Source: Bathynomus jamesi (taxonomy: Eukaryota; Arthropoda; Malacostraca; Isopoda; Cirolanidae). From it: a stretch of 64,000 nt of DNA. The notes under the pieces are model-generated. The model had not been told where the DNA came from and did not search any database. It saw only the letters and a program-made list of their open reading frames with translations. Positions 1-9,261 of this stretch are shown here, piece by piece. The position numbers and the translations under genes are program-made. Numbering within the stretch: position 1 is the first letter of the stretch; the number at the start of each line of letters is the position of its first letter. The DNA is taken from the NCBI GenBank assembly GCA_023014485.1, contig JAJOZX010009431.1, positions 1 to 64,000 of the forward strand, given 5' to 3'.

Positions 1-237
1 TATTTTTGAATCCGAACCCTTCGTCCAATGTCGCAGTCTTTCAATGCATATAGTGCAGGCTTATGTGGAGCCCACGATTTATCTTGGTCCCCCAGTTTTA
101 TGCCAAAATAAGCTAAGTAAGCTCTTTTTACGAAGTCAGTTATATTTGCTCGTTGATGTGGAATGTAAAATTCCACATATATAACAGAAGGAATCAGGGT
201 TGTTTTTGCATTTGAACTTTCTAGTGCTTGATGACAT
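1..237 (-). pseudogene. N-terminal fragment of an uncharacterised multi-copy protein (LGDQDKSWAPH family)
   Basis: Read on the minus strand from an ATG at 237, the start encodes a Cys pair (FKCKNNP...FCYICG). After a frameshift it continues ANITDFVKRAYLAYFG and KLGDQDKSWAPH, and after another one-base shift reads CTICIERLRHWTKG. The two Cys pairs suggest a small zinc-binding N-terminus. The LGDQDKxWAPH block is shared with the copy at 21030-22605, and the downstream part of the same family lies at 62642-63860. I know this family as a widely repeated, uncharacterised protein of arthropods and other invertebrates. Its copy number suggests a mobile-element origin, but no function can be assigned from the sequence. 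The copy runs off the window edge and carries at least two frameshifts. Confidence 0.6.
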
Positions 238-2046
238 ATTGCTTTATTGTTCTGCCAATTTGTAAAGGTATTTAAAGCCCTTAATTCATATAAATTTAAG
301 AAAATCTGAAATATAACACAAAAATTAGTTTTAAATAGGTACTTATTATGAAATAGGTACTTACAATCTATGAAATTAAACTAGAAACGGATGAGTAGGT
401 ACAATATAAATTACGTCTAATTAAATCAACTATATTAAATCACGATGACAAAATACTCACTAAATCATATGCCAATTCAAAATTATGTTAATGCCCAAAC
501 TTAATTAACTAACTCAACTGACTGACTGACTGACTGACTGATTGAATTGACTGATTAACTCTGGAAACGAGTCGCTTTTATATATTTTAGTTGTCCCTCT
601 AGAATACTCTACAGAGAAAAGGAACGCTCGAGAAAATTTTAGAATTCTATGATATTTTTAGCTTAATTTACTAATATTAAAATGGGTTAAAAATGACAAA
701 ATTAAAAATATTTTTAGGGTGTTACATATAAAAATATACATAATACAACAATACCATAACAATAGGTACAAATACCTAGATAAAAACCTAGTTGCATAAT
801 GTGTAAACTGCAAAAAGACTTAGCGAGTATTGAGAAAAAAACCTTTTATGAATACGACGAAAGAGGAGGGGTGTTGAGCAAAATCAGGACCTGATAGAGC
901 AAAACCGAGTAAAAATTCGTGCTCAGCGCACCCAAATTACCTAGAACTAACTGTCAAATCTAATTCAATAGACAAAAAGTTGAAATTTGTTCCCCAGTGT
1001 AATTAATGATTAGAAGTTCCATGACAAATTTCAAAAGAAGGACGTATTCAAACAAGTGTTATTCGATATGAAAATTTTGAAACAGCTCAAAAGGAGAGTC
1101 TACACTCTACAGGACTTAATTTTAACAAATAACAATTACATAAATAAAAATAAAGTCCCGCTTCATCGACTGCCCGATACACCGATACAAAGAAAAAAAA
1201 ATCTGTATGCACCAACGTCGTTGTGACGTTTGAGTCTTAAAACCACCTGGAAAAAAGATTCTTGTGACTGAAAACAATAGACGCTTATTGGTTGGTCGAT
1301 CGGAGCAACTATACAAAGCAATCCGTCGTGTTTGGCGTCCATTAGCGCTTTGCTTAATAATAAAATTTTAAAAAAGATTAGTGCATAAACTTATGTATGT
1401 AATAATAGTTTTGTAGTGTTAGTCTTAACGTATGTTAACCCTATAACCTGAGCACCTGTTAAACCGTCTTTTCCGATCAGCCGACTACCTCGATCGCCCA
1501 ATTAAGTCGGTATAGCGAACCTTTAGTGTATAATGCAAAAAATTATACTTTAAAGAGCATTTGCTGTTTGCTTATATCTTTGAAATGATGACTCGAAATA
1601 TGGAATACTATTCACTATTTCAAACAACACTGACAATTTTGAAATCGACACTTGACAAATCATTCGTTTAACTTCCAGCACTTAACCCTTTACCACCGAA
1701 AGGTACGAAGTGGTAACATTTCAAATACACACATTCATAACAGCCCTACAAAAAAATTCTGGTTGTAAAGGGTTCAATTTTTCAAGTGAGCAACTGTGAG
1801 GTATTCAACATTTTGGACATCTTAGTTCAACTTGATCAGCCTCATGTACGCATGCGCAAAGCACTTTAGGACCTTTTGATTAGCCATGTGTCTACCTTTG
1901 AATTGTAACAGTATACTCTCAGTGATAAATAAGTACAGTCTGATTCTAATTAAGAACAATCATAGGCTTGCACTATATTATCATATTACATGCACGCTTA
2001 TCACCTTTACTGAAAAATCGGGCTGAAGTATGAACTACATCTAGAC
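238..2046. other. gene-free AT-rich sequence
   Basis: No frame shows recognisable protein similarity and no long ORF is convincing. The only simple repeat is a short (ACTG)n run near 517-545. A 64-codon frame at 1122-1316 has no recognisable motif and is taken as chance. Confidence 0.5.
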
Positions 2047-2238
2047 CAGGGGTCATCAACCTTTTTTTTTGTTCACCGCCCACCTTTACGACTTTTTAAA
2101 ATTAAAAAAGCTTATCGCCCACCTTAGATCAAAAAGAATAAATCAACATAATCGATAAAATAAATAATGAAATAAATGTTTAATTGCCTTTAATGTGAGC
2201 CCAGTAGTGGGCGCTACCGCCCAGGTTGGTGACCCCTG
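2047..2238. mobile_element. 192-bp hAT-type MITE
   Basis: The ends are imperfect inverted repeats (CAGGGGTCATCAACC and GGTTGGTGACCCCTG). They are flanked by near-identical 8-bp duplications, ATCTAGAC at 2039-2046 and GTCTAGAC at 2239-2246. An 8-bp duplication with CAGGGG ends is typical of non-autonomous hAT elements. There is no coding capacity. Confidence 0.85.
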
Positions 2239-3067
2239 GTCTAGACTATCCTGACCTACCTACAGGACCTATGTTAGGCCTAGGTTAGGATTATTCTAAT
2301 ATTTTAACTTCAGAGTAGTTTAACTAGCTTGAGTCCAAGGGTCTAGCTTAGTTAACTGATCAGGCCCTACAGGAAAATTGTTCATTAGAGGCTGGGATCT
2401 AAAGCTAGAGTTAAAGAGTTTGAGTTATTATGTAATGTTTGGCTATATCTCACTATAAGAAAGACTAGTTTAACTATTTTGCCTATAATTTGCCTAAAGG
2501 CTTCAGCTTAGGCTATACGGATTACACTCTTCTCAGTTCAGTTGCCATATCAGGACAAATCTACTCGATGCAATTAAGCTCAGCCCCCCACTGAATTTAA
2601 CTATAGGCTAAATTTACTGAGACTGCAACTGAAACAACGTTAGCCTAGCCTAACAACATTTCATCAAAACCAATTCACTGTGGACGAAATGGTTACAGCT
2701 TACAGGGTATTTTGTTGCTTCTACATCGGTCAACTCCCAGTTTTGAAATGGACACATGGAACCATATTCTTTAATTAATTAGAAATCGTTTTTCATTTTA
2801 ATTCTTATATTACTATTATGGCAGGCAATGCATAAGAATTAAAATTAATATTAATGTTTTCATTATGATAAAAATAATAACTTTCTCAAGAGTTTCAGCC
2901 ACAGAAAATTCAATGAAACAAGTTTCATTCAATTTTCTGTTACCAGCTATTTATATTTTGAGGTTTATATATTTGTTTGTTCATTAATAATAATTAATAC
3001 TTTACAAGAAATGTGCATGACTGGGCCTTATAAGCTAATTTATAAGCTAATTTAATTGTAAATTGCA
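2239..3067. other. gene-free sequence with two small inverted repeats
   Basis: No coding signal is seen. Two short inverted repeats stand out: TTTTAATTCTTAT / ATAAGAATTAAAA around 2795-2842, and a near-perfect arm pair ACAGAAAATTCAATGAAAC / GTTTCATTCAATTTTCTGT around 2901-2941. Confidence 0.45.
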
Positions 3068-3160
3068 TAATTTATTAGAGGTAATATCCGCATAACATCC
3101 GCAGCCAGAAGTGCTGATGCGGATGTTAAAAATGATGCGGATATCCGGTCCACCACTCAT
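3068..3160. mobile_element. relic hAT-like end with CATCCGC subterminal repeats
   Basis: Several ATCCGC / GCGGAT words in both orientations lie within 90 bp and abut a (TA)n tract. The same words are the subterminal repeats of the hAT element at 11952-13212. This looks like a short deletion derivative of that family, but no clear TIR or target duplication is left. Confidence 0.45.
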
Positions 3161-3180
3161 ATATATATATATATATATAC

Positions 3181-3540
3181 ATTCAACTGCAAAGAACACG
3201 CAGTATAAATAACGTAAAGAACGACGCTTGTATAGGAGATATTCCGCGCAAGACGAGAAAGAGAAAACAACAAATGAAAAATGAAGTACCACCTGGGAAT
3301 CGAACCCGGGATCTTCCGATTGCCGGTCAGACGCGATAACCACTACACATGGACTTCACTCTTCCAAATGCCGTAATTCCTCTACGGTGTAGTGGTTATC
3401 GCGTCTGACCGGCAATCGGAAGATCCCGGTTCGATTCCCAGGTGGTACTTCATTTTTCATTTGTTGTTTTCTCTTTCTCGTCTTGCGCGGAATATCTCCT
3501 ATACAAGCGTCGTTCTTTACGTTATATATATATATATATA
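3181..3540. mobile_element. head-to-head pair of tRNA-related SINE copies (subfamily A)
   Basis: A minus-strand copy (about 3181-3375) is followed by a plus-strand copy (about 3378-3530), and (TA)n lies on both outer sides. Each carries a tRNA-like module followed by a shared tail (CATTTTTCATTTGTTGTTTT ... ACAAGCGTCGTTCTTTACGT). Because they point away from each other, the locus is a near-perfect palindrome with a centre near 3375. The module on the minus strand is complete; the plus one has lost its 5' acceptor strand. Confidence 0.75.
3283..3357 (-). tRNA. tRNA-like module of a SINE (not a functional tRNA)
   Basis: The 75-nt module begins GAAGTCC and ends GGTACTTC, so the outer acceptor pairs form. 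It has an A box-like TAGTGGTTATC and a B box GGTTCGATTCC. The anticodon arm TCTGA/TCGGA closes a 7-nt loop CCGGCAA. The triplet in the anticodon place is GGC, and position 33 is C rather than the near-universal U. This, the embedding in a dispersed repeat and the multiple copies argue for a pol III promoter module, not a translating tRNA. Confidence 0.55.
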
Positions 3541-3550
3541 TATACACATT

Positions 3551-4092
3551 TTAACTGCAAACAACAACCAGTATAATTAATGTAAAGAACGACGCTTGTG
3601 TAGAAGAGCGTTCCGCACAAATGAGGAGGGAGAACGAACAATGAAAATGAGGTACCACCCGGGAATCGAACCCGGGATCATCCGATTGCCGGTCAGATAT
3701 GCTATCCACTACACCATGGACCTCGATCAATCAGAAGTCGTAATTCTCCTACATACGAGCAGAAACCAATGCCCTGAGGGGGCACCTTCGCATGCCGTAC
3801 ATATATACATTTTAACTGCAAACAACACACAGTATAATTAATGTAAAGAACGACGCTTGTGTGGAAGAGCGTTCCGCACAAAATGAGGAGGGAGAACGAA
3901 CAAATGAAAATGAGGTACCACCCGGGAATCGAACCCAGAATCATCCGATTGCCGGTCAGATATGCTATCCACTACACCATTACCTCATTTTTCATTTGTT
4001 CGTTCTCCTCCTCATCTTGTGCGGAACGCTCTTCTACACAAGCGTCGTTCTTTACATTAATTATACTGTGTGTTGTTTGCAGTTAAAATGTA
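3551..4092. mobile_element. two minus copies and one plus half-copy of SINE subfamily A
   Basis: A nearly complete minus copy (about 3551-3800) contains the tRNA-like module at 3649-3724 and, beyond it, a leader containing CCAATGCCCTGAGGGGGCAC. A second minus copy (about 3804-3980) has its module cut at 3980, exactly where a plus-strand tail (3981-4092) starts. The second and third parts therefore form a palindrome centred at about 3981. The leader upstream of the tRNA-like module is conserved between copies. This is unusual, because a tRNA-derived SINE normally starts with the tRNA part. Confidence 0.7.
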
Positions 4093-4097
4093 TACAA

Positions 4098-4183
4098 TTA
4101 CAATTACGAACACAGTTAGGTAGACCAGCCATGAGTGGATCCTAGGGTCTTCGTTTCTTCGTTGGTCTGAAACATTATAACAT
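4098..4183. repeat. dispersed repeat fragment (copy at 47608-47690)
   Basis: The sequence from ATTACGAACACAGTTAGG through GGTCTGAAACATTATAAC recurs at 47608-47690 with few changes. In the second location it follows the 3' tail of a 5S-derived SINE, so it may be part of a SINE tail. There is no coding content. Confidence 0.6.
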
Positions 4184-4282
4184 TGTAACATATATATATA
4201 TATATGAAAATTATTTCACGAACGTACCACGTGAAAAATATTTATGATGAATAAAACCACGAAGGAAAGGAAACACAGAATG

Positions 4283-4322
4283 GTGCTCAAGCGCTTTCGT
4301 CTAATGACATCCTCAGGAACAC
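4283..4322 (-). ncRNA. hammerhead-ribozyme-like motif
   Basis: On the minus strand the order is GTGTTC, core CTGAGGA, T, GTC-ATTA-GAC, GAAA, GCGC, TT, GAGCAC. GTGTTC pairs fully with GAGCAC (stem I, one G-U pair) and GTC with GAC (stem II). CUGANGA and GAAA are the hammerhead core. GCGC is self-complementary, so stem III would form only in a dimer. TT would be the cleavage site. The extra T before stem II is atypical. Confidence 0.55.
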
Positions 4323-4350
4323 TGAAGTACATAAAGAGCTACAGCCTATA

Positions 4351-5349
4351 TGACGCGTTCGGTGGAGAAGGGGCGAACGCCACAAAATTAGAAAAATGAG
4401 TTTTTTGTCGTATAATTATCCTTTAAAACCTTTGCTTTACCTATGCAAAAAATTAGATGTTAGTCTGCACTCTTTCACGGTAAAATTTAGGTTTTAATGT
4501 ATCTCAGAGAAATTCACTCCGCATCATTGCTTCACATTGAACACATCTATCTACTTTCTGGTCACTCGACAATGCCCTGTGATGCTCAATTTGGCCAAAT
4601 TGAACAAAATGTAAAAAATAATTACAGCAATATTATTTACACCAAAAAAGATTATGTTACGGCCATAACTACAGCCGTTTCGCAGCGCTTCCTAGTTGTA
4701 GAAATGAAACAGGCTGATTTTCTCGATTTTGACGTCCTAAAAACGTGCATTGTCATTAGGAAATCAACAACTACTAAATTTACAGATGCAAGAAAGTTAA
4801 TATTTGACTTTCAACACAAAGAAGGCTACGTAATATCTACTGCATACCGCACAACCCCAGATAATAGTCATCCCGTCAGACTGCAGAAAGGGAAAAAATC
4901 CTACAGTGTCAGTTTATTCAATCTAGCCCAGCAGACACTGCAACCAAAGTATTCCCAATTGCTGCCAATAACTAAGGAAAAAATAAAAGATCTCAAAGAA
5001 TTATCAGACCTAATGCCTGCAACTGCAGTGAACTATTATACAAGATTGTTAAAGGAACTGGAAGAAACCGAAACAGTTGAAGCAGGTAATACAACATTCG
5101 ACGAAGAGGATCAAATAATGGATTACACCAGTTAACATCAGAAGCTATCAATAAATAATATTGTAAAATTTCTTGGCGTTTTATTATATCGACATATTAC
5201 ACAACAATATTTTACTCAAATGTGTTCAAATTCATACAACATTTCAATAAACGGGAAAAATACAAAGGTTTAAAGTTTACAAACTTTAACTGTATTTTGT
5301 GGCATAATTCGAAAATGTTGCGTTCGCCCCTTCTCCACCGAACGCGTCA
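4351..5349 (+). mobile_element. 999-bp DNA transposon with 30-bp TIRs and TA duplication
   Basis: The termini are perfect 30-bp inverted repeats at 4351-4380 and 5320-5349, beginning TGACGCGTTCGGTGGAG. TA flanks both ends (4349-4350, 5350-5351). Removing the element plus one TA restores the CCTATATATAGG sequence seen in the other copies of the surrounding block. The inside holds one ORF (4497-5135). The superfamily is uncertain: a TA duplication fits Tc1/mariner and a few others, but the protein is not a Tc1/mariner transposase. Confidence 0.85.
4497..5135 (+). CDS. 212-aa protein inside a TIR element (DUF7869-like C-terminal part)
   Basis: This is an open frame of 212 codons. In-frame stop TAG lies just upstream of the ATG, so this is the whole remaining frame. 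Near residues 20-33 it reads YLLSGHSTMPCDAQFG and then IEQ, which matches my recollection of a GHS-x-PxD-x-xFGxIE motif in a domain (DUF7869) of large uncharacterised arthropod and cnidarian proteins. The middle is basic (KKGKKSYS style) and the C-terminus is acidic (EETETVEAG, FDEEDQ). The full-length protein would have a long N-terminal part that is absent here, so this is probably an internal-deletion copy. A role as a transposase is inferred only from its position between perfect TIRs. I see no DDE residues I can assign. Confidence 0.5.
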   Translation: MYLREIHSASLLHIEHIYLLSGHSTMPCDAQFGQIEQNVKNNYSNIIYTKKDYVTAITTAVSQRFLVVEMKQADFLDFDVLKTCIVIRKSTTTKFTDARKLIFDFQHKEGYVISTAYRTTPDNSHPVRLQKGKKSYSVSLFNLAQQTLQPKYSQLLPITKEKIKDLKELSDLMPATAVNYYTRLLKELEETETVEAGNTTFDEEDQIMDYTS

Positions 5350-5429
5350 TATATAGGTTACAGAAAAAAAAAAAATATATATATATATACACCTTATGAA
5401 CCTTATGTTGTTTCGTGCGTTGGTCTCTC

Positions 5430-7887
5430 TTCACACGGAGGTCAAGCTGGTGGCCCCGCCTCTAGGTCTGGCTTGGTGGAGGAACGAGTTGCTTTCTTGC
5501 GCTCTCCACCGTACATAGCCAGGCACGCCCGGCTCATCTGGTACTGTCCTGAGCCAGGCATCCAGTCTTTTCTTGAAGACTTCAACTTTGACCCCCGTTA
5601 CATTTCTGAGGTCCTTAGGAAGCTGGTTGAAAAATCTTGGCCCCCCTGACAACCAAGCTATTTTCCTTCAGGGTTGAGGAGGTCCCTTGTCGGGCCTTTA
5701 ATTTGGGAACACTACACATTCTGCCTTTCCTATTTTCCAGTGTTGTTTGAATGGTAATTGGGTTTAGTTTTAGGTTTGGTACCAGTTTTTCGATCATTTT
5801 CCATATGTAGATTATGATGTACCTCTCTCTTCTTCTTTCCAGTGAGTACAGATTTAGTTTACGTCAGTGGTGCACAAACATTTTTGATGTGAGGGCCAAG
5901 CGAAGAAAATAACTAAATGTATTAGCCTACTTACTTTCCATCTAAGTCATAAATTGGGTCACTTTTATATTCTAACTTTTTCATTGAATTGAAAAGACCC
6001 GTGGGGCCACTGAAAAGACCCGTGGGGGACACATTTGGCCCGCGGGCCAGGGTTTGTGCATCACTGGTTTACGTAGTCTTTCCCAGTAGTTGAGTTCTTT
6101 GCAGCCATCAATCTTGGCTGTGAAATGCCTTTGCGTTTCTTCTAGTTTATCAGTTTCTTCCTTTTTATATGGGGACGTCAAAACTGAGCAGTATTCAAGT
6201 TTTGGTATAATCAGTGTTTTTAGCAGGGGAGTGTCTAGGGATCTTCTCCATATCCAGTATAAAGGTGTAGCTATTTCATTTTTACAGTTTTTAATCAATA
6301 ATGCGTTCCAATTGTCCGGACCTGCAGCTGAATGTAGTTTCATTTGTCTTATAGCTCTCGCTACATCTTCTGGTGTAAAATCAAAGTCTGTTATATACTC
6401 TCCTTGCAATTCCTCTTCAAAGAATGCATTTATGTCAGGTATCGCTTTGTCACTTTTTGGGGTACTGAAAACTGATTCATATTGAGCTCTCAATGTATCA
6501 GATATTTCTTTTGGATCGTCGGTTAGTTCATTATTTCCGTCCTTAAGGGCCCAATAGCGGCGCGCGTTTTTTTTCCTTTTTGCATAGCTATAGAAGTATT
6601 TTGGATTTTCCTTTATTGCTTCTACCGCCTTTTCCTCTTCCCTCTCTGTATGGTCCTTAATCAGGGCTTGTATTTCCCTATCGATACCCTCCAGTTTTTT
6701 TTTATTGGTTTCCTGTCATTATCTCCGCAGTTACCTAACTTCGCCTCCACTCTCTTTCTTTTGCGGAATAGTCTTCTCTTTTGCCTTTCTCGCCAGCTCC
6801 TCTTTCCTTTTGGCTGTGATTTCGGAGCATATTTTTCTAAAATTCTCAGCGTTTTTTCCTCCAAGGTTGTTAGCATTTCTTCAGTCGTTTTATTCTCGAA
6901 AATTGTTCTCCATTCTATTTCGGCCATGTGCGATCTGATTGCTTCCCAATTTATAGTCTTCGAGTTTAAGTTAAAGGCCCCGAATTTACTTCTTTCCACA
7001 ATATGTGTATTGTCTTCTAATGCTGCCGTCATATTTGTTGATATCTCGATTAAGTTGTAGTCTGAGATAATGGTTGGGGTTATTTTTATATCATCAATCA
7101 AGTTCGTGTTATTCGTGAATACCAGATCCAGGCAGTTATTTTTTCTGGTATTTTCTGTTATCTCCTGTGTCAGCATAAACTCATTTGTGAGAACCATCAA
7201 CATTTTTGCTTGTTCCTGGTCTTCTCTTGTGCCCCCCTTGTCCTGGTGAATATATATATTCCTATTCACCTTTTTGTATTTTATAAATGGGAAGTTAAAG
7301 TCTCCGCAGATCATTATATTGGGGGATGGAGGGTTTATGGCCTTTATTAGCTTTCTAATATCATCAATGGCCTCCGAGAATTTTTCGGTTGGGGTGCTTG
7401 GAGGTCTATAGATGACTATTACTATCAAGTTTAGTTTTTCTATTTTCACTGCTAGGAGTTCCACATAGCTGTTTGATTTACTTATTATCGTCTCTGTCAT
7501 ATGACCTTCCTGTACATATATAGCACAGCCACCTTTCCGTCTCGTCGTTCTATCCGCTCTTAGTAAGTTGAAGTCCTCTATATTTATCTCTTTCTTATCA
7601 ATACAATGTTCGCAGTTTTCACAATTTCCTTGGCAATCTTTAAGATGAGTTTCTGTGAGGCATGCGATGTCCGCCCTTGTTTCGTCCATAAAACCTTTCA
7701 GGTACGAAACCTTATTGAGTGATTGGTTTGGTCTTATTCCTTGAATATTAGCCAGGACAATTTTTATGTTCTCTGTTTTTCGTTGCCTCTTGTGCATTTC
7801 AAGTTCGTTTTCCTTCGATATCGCTTGATTCGTTGCTCTATGATCCTCCGAAAGAGATCCGTTTCCTCCTACTTGTATTGGTAGCAT
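5430..7887 (-). pseudogene. ORF2 of LINE Z copy A: endonuclease plus RT with core deleted
   Basis: The first ~400 residues are an APE-type endonuclease (IKIVLANIQG, CLTETHLKD, GDFNFP, ISDYNLIE). The usual SDH catalytic pair reads SDY here, while copy C keeps SDH, so the His is lost. A one-base slip in an A-tract near 6695 ends the first frame at 6661. The downstream frame resumes and runs to PLYWIWRRSLDT, then jumps in frame to PLLKTLIIPKLEYC. By comparison with copy C this removes 302 residues, including RT motifs A, B and the FADD catalytic motif. After the MITE the tail reads NQLPKDLRNV and PDEPGVPGYVRWR. The copy cannot make an active RT. Confidence 0.85.
5865..6066. mobile_element. 202-bp hAT-type MITE inside LINE Z copy A
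   Basis: The inverted ends are CAGTGGTGCACAAAC and GTTTGTGCATCACTG. They are flanked by a perfect 8-bp duplication, GTTTACGT, at 5857-5864 and 6067-6074. The interior is rich in GGGCC words. It interrupts the LINE ORF2 C-terminal region, so it is younger than the LINE. Confidence 0.95.
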
Positions 7888-8025
7888 CTTGCCCGGTAGC
7901 GATTTGGCTCGGGGGTTTCCAGCTATGTCATCTGCATGTGGATGACATTTAGCATTCGTAAAGTGTCTGAGATGTTGAAAAAATTTTCTTGTTCGCTTAT
8001 TGTGTTCCTATTGTTGTTCCTATTG

Positions 8026-8805
8026 TTATTTTTTATTCCTATTGTCATTTAAACTTTTTCCTTTGTTCGTTGAGTTTGTCGGGAGATGTTGATAGTAGCA
8101 TTTATTCCCGAATTTGCAGGTTCCATATTTTGCGTAAGTTCTGCAAATGTCCGGGTGGTAGAATTTACATCCGTCTCTAAATTTACAATGACCATTATTA
8201 TAAAAGAAATTGCATATTGGGGGATGTTCATATATACATTGTCCTCTTTTAAATCTGCAGTTATCTTTTATATAATACCTGCATATAATTCCTTCCCCAT
8301 ATTTACTCTTGGCTTTTGTTTTTTGCTCCTTATTGGGGGACAGTTTTACTTCGTTTGCTTGACTGCCCTCTTGTCTTGTCCTATTTGTGCTAGTTGTGTT
8401 TGTGTCCTTCGTTGCCCTTATGCTGTGTGTTGTCTTTACACTCTTTGTCGCCTGTGTGTTTTCGGCCTCGTTTTGTGACGGTATTTGAATTTTTTCTATT
8501 TCGCCTTTCTCCGTTTCTTCCGTTTTCCACTGTTCTTTGTTTCCACTTTCCTCTTTCATTCTCTTCTCGTAGTCTCTTTCTGCTTTAAATACCCTGAAAG
8601 AGTTTAATTCGGTCAAGCAGTTCTCGCAGAAAAATTTTATCCCATTAAACTGCTTTGTGTTCGTTATAAGGGAGATTTTTTCATCTCCCCATTCTAGGCA
8701 TTTAAAATCAAAAAGTAGCTGACAAAAATCGCACCTCATCGCCTCTGTCTCATCCGTTGCAGCTTTACAGATACCACAGAGTTGCAGGTATGCATTAATT
8801 TCCAT
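8026..8805 (-). CDS. ORF1 of LINE Z copy A: PHD-like finger plus three CCCH zinc fingers
   Basis: The start at 8805 (MEINAYLQLCGIC) is preferred over the upstream Met at 8916, because the zinc-finger domain begins right after it and copy C starts at the matching place (57205). Residues ~8-60 hold a Cys-rich module (CGIC, CDFCQ, FFCENC) like a PHD/LINE ORF1 finger. The middle (~90-170) is a Lys/Glu/Thr-rich linker. The last ~90 residues hold three CCCH units (CRYYIKDNCRFKRGQCIYEH, CNFFYNNGHCKFRDGCKFYH, CRTYAKYGTCKFGNKCYYQH). CCCH fingers usually bind RNA, so the inferred role is to package the LINE transcript. The frame is open, 259 residues, and ends about 140 bp before ORF2. Confidence 0.75.
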   Translation of the reverse strand: MEINAYLQLCGICKAATDETEAMRCDFCQLLFDFKCLEWGDEKISLITNTKQFNGIKFFCENCLTELNSFRVFKAERDYEKRMKEESGNKEQWKTEETEKGEIEKIQIPSQNEAENTQATKSVKTTHSIRATKDTNTTSTNRTRQEGSQANEVKLSPNKEQKTKAKSKYGEGIICRYYIKDNCRFKRGQCIYEHPPICNFFYNNGHCKFRDGCKFYHPDICRTYAKYGTCKFGNKCYYQHLPTNSTNKGKSLNDNRNKK

Positions 8806-8916
8806 GTTGGTGAAGTGACTCAAAAAGGGGGTATTATGGGAGGTATTGGGTGGGGGATGATTCAAGCTGTGTGAGGGAAAGAATTTTCCGTTACTCCAGG
8901 GTAGGGGATGTGGCAC

Positions 8917-9261
8917 GCTGTATACTTCTCACTGATTGGTCCTCTCGACTGTGGCTGCGGGGGATAATGGGGGGGGATATTTGCGGGCACTTCAAAAACA
9001 AAACTTTCCTCACAAAGAGACTCGGAAAAAAAACAAAAACAAATGCTGTATATATTAATTCACTTTGTTTTTATCTACTTTTTAGGTATACGCCGCGATT
9101 TTTACTTTTTTAAAAAGAAATACCGCTATGCACTATCAATTCACTCACAATATCGGCACCGTTTCAAACTGATTAACTGCAGGATATTTACTGTAATACC
9201 GCTTTTATTCGGACTTCGATCGAAACACGTGTAACCGCCACAACAGCAAAACAATATATAT
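8917..9261. other. probable 5' leader of LINE Z copy A, no other feature
   Basis: There is no coding signal. It lies upstream of the minus-strand ORF1 and is likely the LINE 5' UTR, but the 5' boundary cannot be fixed because the corresponding region of copy C is not obviously similar. Confidence 0.35.

Larger units (their letters stand above)
4205..5372 (-). mobile_element. PLE-associated ribozyme block (solo copy), split by a TIR element
   Basis: The parts at 4205-4350 and 5350-5372 join to give the ~145-bp block also found at 13859-13979, 50312-50430 and 52843-52985. It contains a hammerhead-like motif (4283-4322, minus). Copies at 50-53 kb flank Penelope-like sequences, so this is probably a solo terminal repeat (pLTR) of a PLE. 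The 4351-5349 element was inserted in the middle of it. Confidence 0.6.
5392..8916 (-). mobile_element. LINE family Z, copy A (CR1/Jockey-like, nearly full length)
   Basis: ORF1 (8805-8026) and ORF2 (about 7887-5430) run on the minus strand, and the 3' tail is made of CATAAGGT-like units beside (TA)n. ORF2 keeps the endonuclease but has lost 302 codons of RT. A hAT MITE (5865-6066) sits in its last third. Two further copies of the family are at 40980-42836 (B) and 53041-57250 (C). Target-site duplication is not visible because the 3' side is (TA)n. Confidence 0.85.

Noticed and set aside
6090..6485. Plus-strand ORF within LINE Z copy A
   Set aside because: It is the antisense shadow of the RT; the same applies to the plus-strand frames in copies B and C.
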